Positions 8,431 to 19,221 of a stretch of DNA of 64,000 nt are shown here, piece after piece. Every line of letters starts with the position of its first letter. The stretch's first letter is position 1. A program made the position numbers and the translations under genes. The stretch is taken from contig NZ_CP049744.1 of assembly GCF_000760935.2 (NCBI RefSeq), positions 620,001 through 684,000 of the forward strand, read 5' to 3'. The notes under the pieces are model-generated. The model ran no database searches. It saw nothing but the letters and a program-made list of their open reading frames with translations, and was not told the origin of the DNA. The DNA is from Rhodococcoides fascians A25f (GTDB taxonomy: Bacteria; Actinomycetota; Actinomycetes; Mycobacteriales; Mycobacteriaceae).

Positions 8431-9630
8431 ATGACCACCCGGGTGCGCCCGCTCTGGATTGCCGTGTTCTCCGTGGCGTGGCTGGGCTATTGGATGGCCA
8501 ATCTGGTTCCACTGCAGCTACTTCTGCCCGAGCGATTGCAACAGATCGATCCGCAATCGAAGGTGTTCGACTTCGCTGTGATCAACGCGGTCTCTGCCGT
8601 GGTGCTCCTGATCGGTCTGCCCGTGTGCGGATCGCTGTGCGACCGCACTCGCAGCGGGTTGGGGCGACGGCGCGTCTGGTTCGGCGGCGGCGTCCTGTTC
8701 TTCGCCGGTGCGTTGGTGGTCACCGGGCTGCAAAGTACCGTTCTCGGAATCGGGACGGCGTGGTCGGTGGCGATGCTCGGATTGAGTGCTGCAACAGCAG
8801 GGTTGACCGCAGTGGTGGCCGACCGCGTGCCGGACGAGCAGCGCGGAACGGTGTCGAGTGCGATCTACGCGCCGCAGGCGCTGGGCGTGGTGGCGGGCCT
8901 GGCCCTGGTGTCCACACTCGCACTGTCGGTACTGGGCGGGTACCTCGCCGTCGCGATTGCCCTGGTGATCTGCGCGGTGCCGTTTCTGCTGTCGTATCGC
9001 GAAACCGATTCACCGACAGCGCTGTTGAGCCTGCGCAGCATCGTGGCATCGCTGCTCGATTCGTTGCGTCACCGCGACTTCGCGTGGGCCTTCGGGGGTC
9101 GAATCCTGGTCAACGTGGCCAACTCTCTCGGGACCTGCTACTTGCTGTTCTTCCTCACCGACGGCCTGCGAGTGACCGATCCGACGGGATCGCTGCTCGA
9201 GGTCACCGTCGTCTACCTGATCGCCTGTGTGGTGTGCACTTTCACCTTCGGTCCGTTGTCGGACAGGATGCGTCGCCGCAAGATCTTCGTGGCGGTCGCG
9301 GCATCGATGCAGGCCGTCGCCGGCTTCGTCCTGGCGGTGCATCCCACGATGGACGCCACGTTCGTCTCGGCGGCGTTGCTGGGCGGCGGATTCGGCGCGT
9401 ACATGGCTGTCGATCAGGCGCTGGTGACCGGGGTTCTTCCGTCCGCCGAGAGTCGGGCGACCGATCTGGGCGTGATGAACATCGGGGCGATCGTTCCACC
9501 TGCCATGGCTCCGCTGCTCGCGAGTGTGTTTCTCTCCACCGTCGGTGGATACCCGGCGCTGTTCGCGGCGGTGGGGGTACTGGCCGCACTCGGGGCAGCG
9601 GTGACATGGCAGGTGAAATCGGTGCGATGA
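8431..9630 (+). CDS. MFS transporter, sugar-carrier-like (SLC45/GPH-type)
   Basis: A 399-residue membrane protein with 12 predicted hydrophobic segments. The loop motif GSLCDRTRSGLGRRRVW between segments 2 and 3, and VDQALVTGVLP with DLGVMNIG in the second half, resemble the sugar-carrier branch of the MFS (SLC45/GPH-like). It is the last gene of the amine oxidase-kinase-aldolase operon and probably imports its substrate, which would be a carbohydrate-like molecule. It ends in a convergent arrangement with the acyl-CoA ligase gene. Confidence 0.82.
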   Translation: MTTRVRPLWIAVFSVAWLGYWMANLVPLQLLLPERLQQIDPQSKVFDFAVINAVSAVVLLIGLPVCGSLCDRTRSGLGRRRVWFGGGVLFFAGALVVTGLQSTVLGIGTAWSVAMLGLSAATAGLTAVVADRVPDEQRGTVSSAIYAPQALGVVAGLALVSTLALSVLGGYLAVAIALVICAVPFLLSYRETDSPTALLSLRSIVASLLDSLRHRDFAWAFGGRILVNVANSLGTCYLLFFLTDGLRVTDPTGSLLEVTVVYLIACVVCTFTFGPLSDRMRRRKIFVAVAASMQAVAGFVLAVHPTMDATFVSAALLGGGFGAYMAVDQALVTGVLPSAESRATDLGVMNIGAIVPPAMAPLLASVFLSTVGGYPALFAAVGVLAALGAAVTWQVKSVR

Positions 9631-9662
9631 TCGCTCAGCGGCGGTGACGCAGCCCTGATGCT

Positions 9663-9679
9663 CGGTCGATCAGCGACCG
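9663..9679. terminator. Hairpin between convergent genes
   Basis: CGGTCG-ATCAG-CGACCG is a perfect 6-bp stem with a 5-base loop in the 55-base gap between the converging MFS and ligase genes. It has no T tract, so a terminator role is only likely. Confidence 0.4.
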
Positions 9680-9685
9680 GAGAGG

Positions 9686-11233
<1,548 letters not shown>

Positions 11234-11294
11234 ATCGAGTCCCTTGTGCGAGAGGGGGCGAGGGTGCCCGGGTGAATACCGTCACAGTTCCATC

Positions 11295-11315
11295 TTGTTG
11301 GCGCGGTGTCAATAG
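11295..11315. promoter_or_regulatory. Operator copy 1 of the beta-oxidation regulon
   Basis: TTGTTGGC-GCGGT-GTCAATAG lies upstream of the acyl-CoA ligase gene. It is an imperfect version of the perfect dyad at 16667-16687 in front of the acyl-CoA dehydrogenase operon: the same half sites, the same 5-base spacer length and 17 of 21 identical bases. The TetR gene ends 51 bases away and is the prime candidate to bind it. Confidence 0.65.
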
Positions 11316-11365
11316 TGAGCACGTGGCTCGGCGGGTGTCGACAATCCGCGAAAATGGTTGTCTGG

Positions 11366-11995
11366 CTAACGTTCCCGAGAGTCGTCCATGGCGTCGACGG
11401 TACCGAGAACGGTCACGAGTACATCGGTCAGCAGGGTCTCGACCTGCTCCCGGTTCAGCGTGCCGCGCACGAGCCATTCACGGCCCGCAGCCTTCACCAT
11501 GCCGCCGAACGCCCGTACCGCGGAGGTCGCGATTCGACGGTCACCGCCTCTGCCTTCGAATGCCGTTGCGTCCAAGACTCGTTCGGCCGCAAGATCGTCG
11601 GCCTCGTCCAGAATCTGTGCCACCTGCTCGTCGACGCCCGATCCGCTGGCCATCGACACCCACGCCGTGCCGTGCGTTTCGATCACGCCGACCAGCCAGT
11701 GGACGCTGCCGCGGGCTCGTTCCTCGAGCGAACCCGTGGGCAGGTGTACGTCCTCGATGGGCGGAACGGTGACCAGAAAGCGAACGCACTCGAGGTACAC
11801 ATCGCGTTTGCTGCCGATGTAGTGGTGGATGAGCCCGCGGGCCACCCCGGCCGAGGCGGCGACGTCCGACATCGAGACCTCCGCGTACGGCTTGTCACCG
11901 AACAAGCGAACCGCACTGGCCAGGATCTGCGTGCGTCGCTCGTCCGGTTCCAAACGATTCCACTTGGGTGTACTTGCAGCCGGCATGGTTCTCAT
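11366..11995 (-). CDS. TetR family regulator of the beta-oxidation block
   Basis: A 209-residue TetR protein (start MRTMPAAS; a second ATG lies 9 bases inside). The helix-turn-helix is ERRTQILASAVRLFGDKPYAEVS then VARGLIHHYIGSKRDVYL. It is the last gene of the acyl-CoA dehydrogenase-thiolase-fadB operon, 28 bases after fadB, and precedes the ligase gene. Its place between two promoters with a shared operator suggests that it controls both and itself, probably lifting repression when an acyl-CoA or the free acid binds. A longer open frame running into fadB was rejected. Confidence 0.85.
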   Translation of the reverse strand: MRTMPAASTPKWNRLEPDERRTQILASAVRLFGDKPYAEVSMSDVAASAGVARGLIHHYIGSKRDVYLECVRFLVTVPPIEDVHLPTGSLEERARGSVHWLVGVIETHGTAWVSMASGSGVDEQVAQILDEADDLAAERVLDATAFEGRGGDRRIATSAVRAFGGMVKAAGREWLVRGTLNREQVETLLTDVLVTVLGTVDAMDDSRER

Positions 11996-12023
11996 GATCG
12001 CACCGAACCGATGCCGCGACGCG

Positions 12024-14198
12024 TCAGAGGTACCGCTCGGTGCGGGCGCGCAGAGACCTCGGCACGACGAACCGATCGCCGTACCGTGCCCGCAGTTCGT
12101 CGGCCCGCCGCGTGAATCCGGGGAGACCGCCGTCGAACTGATTGACGAACTGCAGCACGCCTCCGGTCCAGGCCGGGTAGCCGATGCCGAGAATGGAACC
12201 GATGTTCGCATCGGCGACCGTACGCAGGACACCCTCGTCGAGGCACGCGATCGAATCGAGCGATTGCGCGACGAGCATACGATCCATCATGTCCTCGAAC
12301 GAGATTCCGTGATCGGGTCGGTGGTAGTGCTCCACCAGGCCTGGCCACAGTCCGAGCTTGGTGCCGTCCTCGGCGTACTCGTAGAACCCACGTCCCGCCT
12401 TGCGGCCCGGACGATCGAACTCGTCGATCAGGCGATCGACCAGCGGGTAGGACTTCGAGACGATCCACCCTCGTCCGTCGACGCGGGCGGCCTCGGCCAT
12501 GCCCTCTCGGATGTGGCGCGACAGCGTCAACGAAATCTCGTCCATCAGTGCGAGCGCGCCGGACGGGTAGCCGGCCTGCAGCGCAGCCTGTTCGACGGTG
12601 GCCGGGTGTACACCCTCGGCGACCAACGAAATCGCCTCGTCCATGAATCTGCCGATGACCCGAGTGGTGAAGAAGCCGTGACTGTCGCCGACCACGATCG
12701 GCGTCTTGCCGATGAGCCGTACGAAGTCGAACGCGCGAGCCAGAGCGGAGTCACTGGTGTGTTCGCCCACCACGATTTCCACCAAGGGCATCTTGTCCAC
12801 CGGGGAGAAGAAGTGCGTGCCGATGAAGTCGGAGGTACGCGAGACTCCCTGGGACAGTTGAGTGATCGGAAGCGTCGAGGTGTTCGAGCACAGTAGTGCG
12901 TCGGTGGTGAGGTACTTGTCCACATCCTCGAAGGCCTGCTGCTTGACGGCGGGATCCTCGAAGACGGCCTCGACGACGAGATCGCACCCCTCGGCGTCTG
13001 CCGCGTCGGAGGTGGTCGTGATGAGCGCAAGCACCGCATCGGCGTCGGCCTGGGTCGTGCGTCCCTTCGTGACGGCCTTGCCGAGAATCGAACGTGCGTA
13101 ATCCTTTCCGCGCTCGGCGGATTCGATCGAGATATCGCGAAGCACAACGGGAACCTTCGCCGAGGCGACGACGTAGGCGATGGCGGCACCCATCATTCCG
13201 GCCCCGATCACCAGCACCTTCTCGGGTACCCGGTGTGGTTCGGCGCTGGGACGAGAGCCCCCCTTGTTGATGGATCCCAGATCGAAGAACATCGATTGGA
13301 TCAGGTTGCCCGACACCGCTCCGCAGGCGAGGGAGGTGCAGTGCCGGGTTTCCACCAGCGACGCCGACTCGAAGTCGAGGACCGAACCTTCCACGGCCGC
13401 AGCAACCACCGCGATCGGAGCGGGCATGGGTGCACCCTTGACCTGCTTGCGTACCGTTGCCGCGAAGGCAGGCAGCTGCGCAGCCAGCGCGGGTGAGGCC
13501 GCGGTGCCGCCGGGAATCTTGAATCCCTTCCTGTCCCAGGGCTGCAGCGCTTCGGGATTGGCGACGATCCAGGCACGTGCGTTCGCCATCATCTGCTCGT
13601 GGGTGTCGACGACCTCGTCGACGAGTCCGAGTTCCAGTGCTCGGTCCGGCCGATACCGCTGGCCCTGGCCCACAACCTGAGTCAGGGCCTTGACGATGCC
13701 GAACATCCTGACCGTTCGGGTGACGCCGCCGGTGCCGGGCAGTAGACCGAGCGTCACCTCGGGTAGACCGAATCGAGAATTGCTTCGGCTCAGTGCGATT
13801 CGGTGATGACAGGCCAGTGCGATCTCGAAGCCACCGCCGAGCGCGGTGCCGCCGAGTGCTGCCACGACCGGTTTGCCCAGCCGCTCGAGGCGACGAAACT
13901 TGTCCTTGGTGAAATCGAGGGCGTCGGCGATCACCGCATGATCGGACGGACCGGCGTCGCGCAGCAGCTCGAGGTCGCCACCGGAGAAGAACGAATCCTT
14001 CCCCGAGGTGACGATGATGCCGTCGTACGCATCGAGGTTGGCCTCGAGCCAGTCGACGGACTGTCCGAGCGACTCGCCGAACGCGGTGTTCATCGTGTTG
14101 GTGGCCTGTGTCGGATCGTCGATCGTCAGCACGAGGATTCGGTCGGTGCCGATCTCGCCGGTGATCGTGGAAGTCTTCAGTGCCGCAGAGCTGTTCAT
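12024..14198 (-). CDS. fadB: Bifunctional enoyl-CoA hydratase/3-hydroxyacyl-CoA dehydrogenase
   Basis: A 724-residue multifunctional beta-oxidation enzyme. The N-terminal crotonase domain (residues 15-200) has GKDSFFSGGDLELL, then ALGGTALGGGFEIALACHHR and LPEVTLGLLPGTGG, which hold the two catalytic Glu. The NAD-binding domain begins VLVIGAGMMGAAIAYVVA near residue 325. FIGTHFFSPVDKMPLVEIV carries the dehydrogenase active site. It hydrates trans-2-enoyl-CoA and oxidises the resulting 3-hydroxyacyl-CoA with NAD. The start MNSSAALKT was chosen over an upstream in-frame extension that overlaps the thiolase gene. It lies 35 bases after thiolase in the same operon. Confidence 0.92.
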   Translation of the reverse strand: MNSSAALKTSTITGEIGTDRILVLTIDDPTQATNTMNTAFGESLGQSVDWLEANLDAYDGIIVTSGKDSFFSGGDLELLRDAGPSDHAVIADALDFTKDKFRRLERLGKPVVAALGGTALGGGFEIALACHHRIALSRSNSRFGLPEVTLGLLPGTGGVTRTVRMFGIVKALTQVVGQGQRYRPDRALELGLVDEVVDTHEQMMANARAWIVANPEALQPWDRKGFKIPGGTAASPALAAQLPAFAATVRKQVKGAPMPAPIAVVAAAVEGSVLDFESASLVETRHCTSLACGAVSGNLIQSMFFDLGSINKGGSRPSAEPHRVPEKVLVIGAGMMGAAIAYVVASAKVPVVLRDISIESAERGKDYARSILGKAVTKGRTTQADADAVLALITTTSDAADAEGCDLVVEAVFEDPAVKQQAFEDVDKYLTTDALLCSNTSTLPITQLSQGVSRTSDFIGTHFFSPVDKMPLVEIVVGEHTSDSALARAFDFVRLIGKTPIVVGDSHGFFTTRVIGRFMDEAISLVAEGVHPATVEQAALQAGYPSGALALMDEISLTLSRHIREGMAEAARVDGRGWIVSKSYPLVDRLIDEFDRPGRKAGRGFYEYAEDGTKLGLWPGLVEHYHRPDHGISFEDMMDRMLVAQSLDSIACLDEGVLRTVADANIGSILGIGYPAWTGGVLQFVNQFDGGLPGFTRRADELRARYGDRFVVPRSLRARTERYL

Positions 14199-14233
14199 CG
14201 TTTCCTCGGGTCGTTGTTCGAGTGCTGGGTCGG

Positions 14234-15442
14234 TCACAGGCGCTCGATGATGGTGGCGACGCCCATTCCTGCACCGATGCACAGCGTGATCAGTGCGTAG
14301 CGTTCGCCGCGGCGCTCGAGTTCGTCGAGGGCCATTCCGGTGAGCATGGCTCCGGTTGCGCCCAACGGGTGGCCCATCGCGATCGCGCCACCGTTGACGT
14401 TGATGCGGTCGTGGTCGATGTTCAGCTTCTTCGCGTAATTGAGCACCACCGAGGCGAATGCCTCGTTGACCTCGAACACCGCGATGTCGTCGAGCGTCAG
14501 TCCCGCGGCGTTCAATACCTTGTGGGTGGCCGGAACCGGGCCGGTGAGCATCAGCGTCGGATCCGATCCCGCGACAACCCCGGCCACGACGCGTCCGCGC
14601 GGGGTCAATCCGCCTGCGCGACCGGCCTCTTCGGAGCCGATCAGAACCATCGCGGTGCCGTCGACGATGCCGGAGGAGTTGCCGGCATGGTGGACGTGGT
14701 CGATACGCTCGACCTCGGTGTACTTCTGCATGGCGACGGCGTCGAATCCGGCGAGCGCGCCCATCCGGTCGAACGACGGTTTCAGGGCGGCGAGATCGGC
14801 CGTGGTTGTCTCCGGTCGCATGATCTCGTCGTGATCGAGCATCAGCCGGCCGTTGGCGTCGAACACCGGGATGACGGACTTCTCGAAGTGGCCCATCGAC
14901 CACGCATGCGCCGCTCGTTGCTGACTACGCACGGCATAGGCGTCGACCGCGTCGCGATCGAACCCCTCGATCGTCGCGATGAGGTCTGCACTGACTCCCT
15001 GCGGAACGAAGTAGCTGCCGTAGTTGGTCAGTGGGTCGCACGGCCATGCGCCGCCGTCCGCCCCGAGCGGGACACGAGACATCGATTCGACGCCACCGGC
15101 GACGATGAGCCGATCCCAGCCGGACCGAACACGTTGCGCCGCAGTGTTGACGGCTTCGAGTCCGGATCCGCAGAAGCGATTGAGCTGAACGCCGGCGACA
15201 CTGTCCGGCAGCCCGGCAACCATCGCGACGGTTCGGGCGATGTCACAGCCTTGATCTCCGACCGGGGTGACGACACCGAGCACGACGTCGTCGATCAGGG
15301 CCGGATCGAGCTGCGAGTGTCGAGAGAGCAACGTGGACAACGTGTTCGCGGCCAGATCGACCGGTTTGACGGTGTGCAGTGAGCCGGAGCTCTTGCCGCG
15401 GCCACGTGGGCTGCGCACTGCGTCGTAGAGGAACGCCTCCAT
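14234..15442 (-). CDS. fadA: Acetyl-CoA C-acyltransferase (thiolase)
   Basis: A 402-residue thiolase. [11 protein letters not shown] carries the acyl-accepting Cys near residue 93. [13 protein letters not shown] (His) and CIGAGMG (second Cys) complete the active site. It cleaves 3-ketoacyl-CoA with CoA to release acetyl-CoA. The start [16 protein letters not shown] is the usual N-terminus for this family and is preceded by AGAAAGG. It is paired with fadB downstream, as in the standard trifunctional alpha/beta pairing. Confidence 0.92.
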   Translation of the reverse strand: MEAFLYDAVRSPRGRGKSSGSLHTVKPVDLAANTLSTLLSRHSQLDPALIDDVVLGVVTPVGDQGCDIARTVAMVAGLPDSVAGVQLNRFCGSGLEAVNTAAQRVRSGWDRLIVAGGVESMSRVPLGADGGAWPCDPLTNYGSYFVPQGVSADLIATIEGFDRDAVDAYAVRSQQRAAHAWSMGHFEKSVIPVFDANGRLMLDHDEIMRPETTTADLAALKPSFDRMGALAGFDAVAMQKYTEVERIDHVHHAGNSSGIVDGTAMVLIGSEEAGRAGGLTPRGRVVAGVVAGSDPTLMLTGPVPATHKVLNAAGLTLDDIAVFEVNEAFASVVLNYAKKLNIDHDRINVNGGAIAMGHPLGATGAMLTGMALDELERRGERYALITLCIGAGMGVATIIERL

Positions 15443-15478
15443 GGTGGTGCCTTTCTGGGGCAACAAGATTGCCGAGTT

Positions 15479-16639
15479 CTACAGGGAGCGGGAAATGAGG
15501 TCTTTCATGACTTCGTTGGCACCGGCGTAGATGCGGGCGATGCGGCCGTCGACGAACATGCGGGCGATGGGGTATTCCTCCATGTAGCCGTAGCCGCCGA
15601 AGAGCTGCAGGCAGCGGTCCACCACCTCGAACTGCCGGTCGGTGGTCCAGTACTTGACCATTGCGGCGGTCGTGACGTCGAGTGTTCCGGAAATATACTG
15701 CGCTACAGCATCATCGACGAAGGTGCGCACGACGCGTCCGATGGTGGCGCATTCGGCGAGCTCGAATTTGGTGTTCTGCAGATCGAACAGTGTCTTGCCG
15801 AAGGCGTTGCGCGACTTGGTGTACTCGACGGTCTGTGTGACGGCTGCGTCGATCATCGCTGCGGCGGCGATGCCGCAGATCAGGCGCTCCTGGGGGAGTT
15901 GCTGCATCAACTGGGCGAACCCGCGACCTTCGGCGTCGCCGAGGATGTTGGCGGCAGGGATGCGGAGGCCGTCGAAAGAGAGTTCGGCGGTGTCCTGGCC
16001 CTTCTGGCCGATCTTGTGCAGCACTCGTCCCCGATGGAATCCCTCGGTGTCGTCGGACACCTCGGCGACGAGCAGGGTCAGTCCCCGGGCTCCCGCGGAC
16101 GGGTCGGTCTTGGCAGCGATGATGATCAGATCGCAATGAGATCCGTTGGAGATGAACGTCTTTGCGCCGGTGACGACGTAGTCGTCGCCGTCACGAACCG
16201 CGCGGGTGGTGATTCCCTGCAGATCCGAGCCGGTGCCCGGTTCGGTCATTGCGATGGCACCGATCCACTCGCCCGAGCACAGCTTCGGCAGCCAGCGCTG
16301 CTTCTTCTCCTCGGACGCGTACGCCAGGATGTAGTGCGGAACGATGCCGCTGTGCACGCCCAACTGCATGGCCGTGTCGCCCGCCCGGACCTGCTCCTCG
16401 AACAGCACCGCCTCGTGACGGAAGTCGCCGCCACCGCCGCCGTACTGCTCGGGCACCGACATGCCGAGCAGCCCGAGGCTTCCCGCTGTGCGGTAGACGT
16501 CGCGACTGGGACGTCCGGCTGCCGCGAAGTCCTCTCGGTGCGGCGCTACCTCTTTCTCGAAGAATCCTCTGGCGAGCTGGCGCACGTCGGCGAGCTCGGT
16601 AGCGAGGTCGTCGCTGGTGCGGTCTGCGAGTGCAGTCAT
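15479..16639 (-). CDS. Acyl-CoA dehydrogenase
   Basis: A 386-residue flavin acyl-CoA dehydrogenase. AMTEPGTGSDLQGI is the FAD/substrate-binding signature, TGAKTFISNG follows, and QLFGGYGYMEEYPIARMFVDGR near residues 347-368 is the C-terminal signature. The ending IYAGANEVMKDLI is typical. It introduces the 2,3 double bond of an acyl-CoA and passes electrons to electron transfer flavoprotein. It is the first gene of the operon acyl-CoA dehydrogenase, thiolase, fadB, tetR, and is preceded by a perfect operator dyad 28 bases upstream of its start. Confidence 0.92.
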   Translation of the reverse strand: MTALADRTSDDLATELADVRQLARGFFEKEVAPHREDFAAAGRPSRDVYRTAGSLGLLGMSVPEQYGGGGGDFRHEAVLFEEQVRAGDTAMQLGVHSGIVPHYILAYASEEKKQRWLPKLCSGEWIGAIAMTEPGTGSDLQGITTRAVRDGDDYVVTGAKTFISNGSHCDLIIIAAKTDPSAGARGLTLLVAEVSDDTEGFHRGRVLHKIGQKGQDTAELSFDGLRIPAANILGDAEGRGFAQLMQQLPQERLICGIAAAAMIDAAVTQTVEYTKSRNAFGKTLFDLQNTKFELAECATIGRVVRTFVDDAVAQYISGTLDVTTAAMVKYWTTDRQFEVVDRCLQLFGGYGYMEEYPIARMFVDGRIARIYAGANEVMKDLISRSL

Positions 16640-16666
16640 GGCAAGTCCTTGGCTCGAAGCGCCGAC

Positions 16667-16687
16667 TTATTGGCGCTGTGCCAATAA
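16667..16687. promoter_or_regulatory. Operator copy 2 of the beta-oxidation regulon (perfect dyad)
   Basis: TTATTGGC-GCTGT-GCCAATAA is a perfect 8-bp inverted repeat with a 5-base spacer, 28 bases upstream of the acyl-CoA dehydrogenase start. It matches the site at 11295-11315 in sequence and spacing. Confidence 0.75.
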
Positions 16688-16818
16688 TGATGGCGCGACG
16701 CTGACCTGGATGTCAACCAACGATGCTCCCCACCCTGCCGAACTCGACGTCATGGACGGATTCGGGTCGGAATTGATCCACAACTTCGAGTTCGGCGGGG
16801 GACCGCTTCCGAAAGTGT

Positions 16819-17517
16819 CTAGCTGTCGCCTGCTCGCAGCAGCGCGACGTCCGAGACGATTCGAATGTGTTCGGCCATCGCTCGGCCGGCCTCGAGTGGA
16901 TCCTGTTGGCGCACAGCCTCGGCGATGCGGCGGTGGTGCTCCAATGAAGTCTGCGGACGGTTCGACTGCGACAGGGATTCGATGCGCGTCTCGCGAATCA
17001 GGCCGGCGATTTCTCCCATGAGTCGGGCGAGCAGCGGGGAATGTGCCGCCTCGGTGATCGCGCGGTGGAACAGTTCGTCGCCGGAGTCGCCGCGATCGCC
17101 GTCGGTGATCTCCGAGGCCATCACGGACAGGGCGTGGTCGATTGCGGCCATTTCGCTGTCGCTCCGACGAGCAGCAGCGAGCTCTGCGAGTTTGACCTCG
17201 AGCGCTTCGCGGGCTTCGATCACCTCGGGCAGACGGTCGGCGTGTTCGCGTAGGGCGCGAATTGCCATGTCTCCCACGGGTCGTCGCACCAGGACTGCAC
17301 CGTCGCCGTGTCGGACGGACAGGATGCCCTGCACCTCGAGTGCGACGAGGGCCTGGCTCAGCGATGCTCGGCTGACGCCGAGGTGTCCGGCCAGCTCGCG
17401 CTCGGGGGGAAGTCGATCGCCAGGGTTCATCTCGCGGTCGGCGATGTGCTGGCACAGCTGTTCGACGATGACCTCGTACAGCCGTGGTCGGGTCACGGGG
17501 CGAATTTGCTCAGCCAC
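16819..17517 (-). CDS. GntR family regulator, FadR/FCD subfamily
   Basis: A 232-residue GntR-type regulator with a GTG start. The winged helix (residues 10-75) reads RLYEVIVEQLCQHIADREMN, then PGDRLPPERELAGHLGVSRASL. The C-terminal FCD domain shows DELFHRAITEAAHSPLL, LEHHRRIAEAV and MAEHIRIV, whose Asp/His pattern usually binds a metal and a carboxylate ligand. It is divergent from the MatC-type carrier, an arrangement known for MatR and the malonate genes matABC. A dicarboxylate effector is therefore likely. Confidence 0.85.
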   Translation of the reverse strand: MAEQIRPVTRPRLYEVIVEQLCQHIADREMNPGDRLPPERELAGHLGVSRASLSQALVALEVQGILSVRHGDGAVLVRRPVGDMAIRALREHADRLPEVIEAREALEVKLAELAAARRSDSEMAAIDHALSVMASEITDGDRGDSGDELFHRAITEAAHSPLLARLMGEIAGLIRETRIESLSQSNRPQTSLEHHRRIAEAVRQQDPLEAGRAMAEHIRIVSDVALLRAGDS

Positions 17518-17618
17518 TGTGTCACTCGCTCTCTGTTCCTCTGGACCTCCACCCTAGCCGTCATAAAGTACGTAACGGTCGACACATCCCGGCTTGACAA
17601 GTGATCCACTTCACTGGT

Positions 17619-17660
17619 TGAGTCCCTATTGACTCAGTGGCCAGTCCAATTAGCCACTGA
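17619..17660. promoter_or_regulatory. Inverted repeats in the gntR-matC intergenic region
   Basis: Two dyads sit side by side between the divergent genes: TGAGTC-N6-GACTCA (17619-17636) and TCAGTGGC-N11-GCCACTGA (17634-17660). Similar TCCAAT and GGCCA words recur upstream of the CoA transferase gene (19205-19252), which suggests one regulator for both promoters. Confidence 0.5.
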
Positions 17661-17711
17661 AGATCTCGGGCAACCGCTCGAGTGCTACCAGAGACGGACC
17701 GGAGACCTTCG

Positions 17712-19082
17712 ATGTCGACCGAGTTGATACCCATCCTTGCGCTCGTCGTCATGTTCCTCGCTGCAACCGTGTTCCCCGTGAACATGGGTGCGTTGGGGTT
17801 CGTGGCGGCGTTCTTCGTCGGAACCATTGCCGTGGGCATGGGTGCCGACGACATCATCGCCGGCTTCCCGAGCAGCCTGTTCCTCACCCTCGTCGGCATC
17901 ACGTACCTCTTCGCCATCGCGCAGAACAACGGCACGGTCGACCTCCTGGTCCGCGGTGCCGTTCGACTCGTCGGCGGCCGAGTGGCTCTCATCCCCTGGG
18001 TGATGTTCGGCATCACCGGCGTCCTGACGTCGATCGGAGCGCTCGGGCCCGCTGCTGTGGCCATCGTGGCCCCCATCGCCCTCGGTTTCGCCGCGCGCTA
18101 CAAGATCAATGCCCTGCTCATGGGCATGATGGTCATCCACGGTGCGCAGGCGGGCGGATTCTCGCCCATCAGCATCTACGGCGTCACCGTCAACAACATC
18201 GCCGCCAAGGCGGGGCTGGTCAACAGTCCGCTCACACTCTTCCTCGGCAGCATGCTCTTCAATGCTGCCATCGGGGCTGCGCTCTTCATGTTCCTCGGCG
18301 GACGATCGCTCATCGGCCGCAGCGTGCACGACGAGGACGGCACCCGCCCCGACGGCGACAGCGGCGGCGTCGGCGGCGGAGGTTCGCGGACGGTCATGCG
18401 CGGGTTCGGGTCGTCGACTCCCAAGCCGTCCGGTCAGACGGTCACCGTCGAGAACGCACCGCCGCTGGCCACCGCGGTCAAGGCGATCACCTTCGATCAG
18501 ATCCTCACGCTCATCGGCCTGGCATCGCTTGCGATCTTCTCGCTCGTACTCGATCTCGATGTCGGCTTCATCTCGATGACGGTCGCCGTGATCCTCGCTC
18601 TGGCGTCGCCCAAGGCCCAGAAGGGCGCGATCAACCAGATCAGCTGGTCGACGGTGCTGCTCATCGGCGGTGTGCTCACGTTCGTCGGGGTATTGCAGGA
18701 AGCCGGAACCGTCGAATACGTCGGCGACGCAGTAGCCGGAATCGGCATCCCCCTGCTCGTGGCAATGCTGCTCTGCTACATCGGTGCCATCGTCTCGGCG
18801 TTCGCCTCGTCCACGGCGATCCTCGGCGTCACCATCCCGCTGGCCGTTCCGTTCCTGCTGGCCGGTGAAGTGGGGGCCATCGGAGTCATCGTTGCCCTGT
18901 CCATCGCCTCGACCATCGTCGACGTGAGCCCGTTCTCCACGAACGGAGCGCTGGTGCTCGCCAACGCCCAGGACATCGATCGCGACGTGTTCTACAAGCA
19001 GATTCTCAAATACAGCGCGCTGGTCGTGATCATCGGTCCACTGATCGCCTGGGGCATCCTGGTCGTCCCCGGCTGGATGTAG
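17712..19082 (+). CDS. SLC13-type dicarboxylate carrier, MatC-like
   Basis: A 456-residue polytopic membrane protein (start MSTELIPILALV after a GGAGA site). The N-terminal half resembles MatC_N: NMGALGFVAAFFVGTIAVG, FPSSLFLTLVGITYLFAIAQNNGT and GAQAGGFSPISIYGVTVNN. A cytoplasmic loop rich in Gly and Ser (about residues 215-250) divides it from the second half, which has FVGVLQEAGTVEYV and SAFASSTAILGVTIPLAVP. MatC proteins import malonate or related dicarboxylates. The divergent GntR and downstream CoA-handling genes fit this role. A strong hairpin follows the gene. Confidence 0.82.
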   Translation: MSTELIPILALVVMFLAATVFPVNMGALGFVAAFFVGTIAVGMGADDIIAGFPSSLFLTLVGITYLFAIAQNNGTVDLLVRGAVRLVGGRVALIPWVMFGITGVLTSIGALGPAAVAIVAPIALGFAARYKINALLMGMMVIHGAQAGGFSPISIYGVTVNNIAAKAGLVNSPLTLFLGSMLFNAAIGAALFMFLGGRSLIGRSVHDEDGTRPDGDSGGVGGGGSRTVMRGFGSSTPKPSGQTVTVENAPPLATAVKAITFDQILTLIGLASLAIFSLVLDLDVGFISMTVAVILALASPKAQKGAINQISWSTVLLIGGVLTFVGVLQEAGTVEYVGDAVAGIGIPLLVAMLLCYIGAIVSAFASSTAILGVTIPLAVPFLLAGEVGAIGVIVALSIASTIVDVSPFSTNGALVLANAQDIDRDVFYKQILKYSALVVIIGPLIAWGILVVPGWM

Positions 19083-19119
19083 CCGTTCGGCACGTCCTCG
19101 GGCCTGGCAGCACTCGAAC

Positions 19120-19152
19120 GATGGCGGCACGTGTACTCGGCGTGCCGCCATC
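19120..19152 (+). terminator. Strong hairpin after the MatC-like gene
   Basis: GATGGCGGCACG and CGTGCCGCCATC form a perfect 12-bp stem with a 9-base loop, 37 bases after the carrier stop. There is no clear T tract. It probably terminates or attenuates transcription, so the CoA transferase gene would need its own promoter. Confidence 0.6.
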
Positions 19153-19221
19153 ACGCGTCTGAGCTGGGCAAAGACTCGTACATCGTTACTTGACTTCTTC
19201 GGGAATCGCTGGTCCAATGGA

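Noticed and set aside
12024..14903. 959-codon version of FadB
   Set aside because: The extra N-terminal part overlaps the thiolase gene and lacks similarity to crotonases; the natural start is at 14198.
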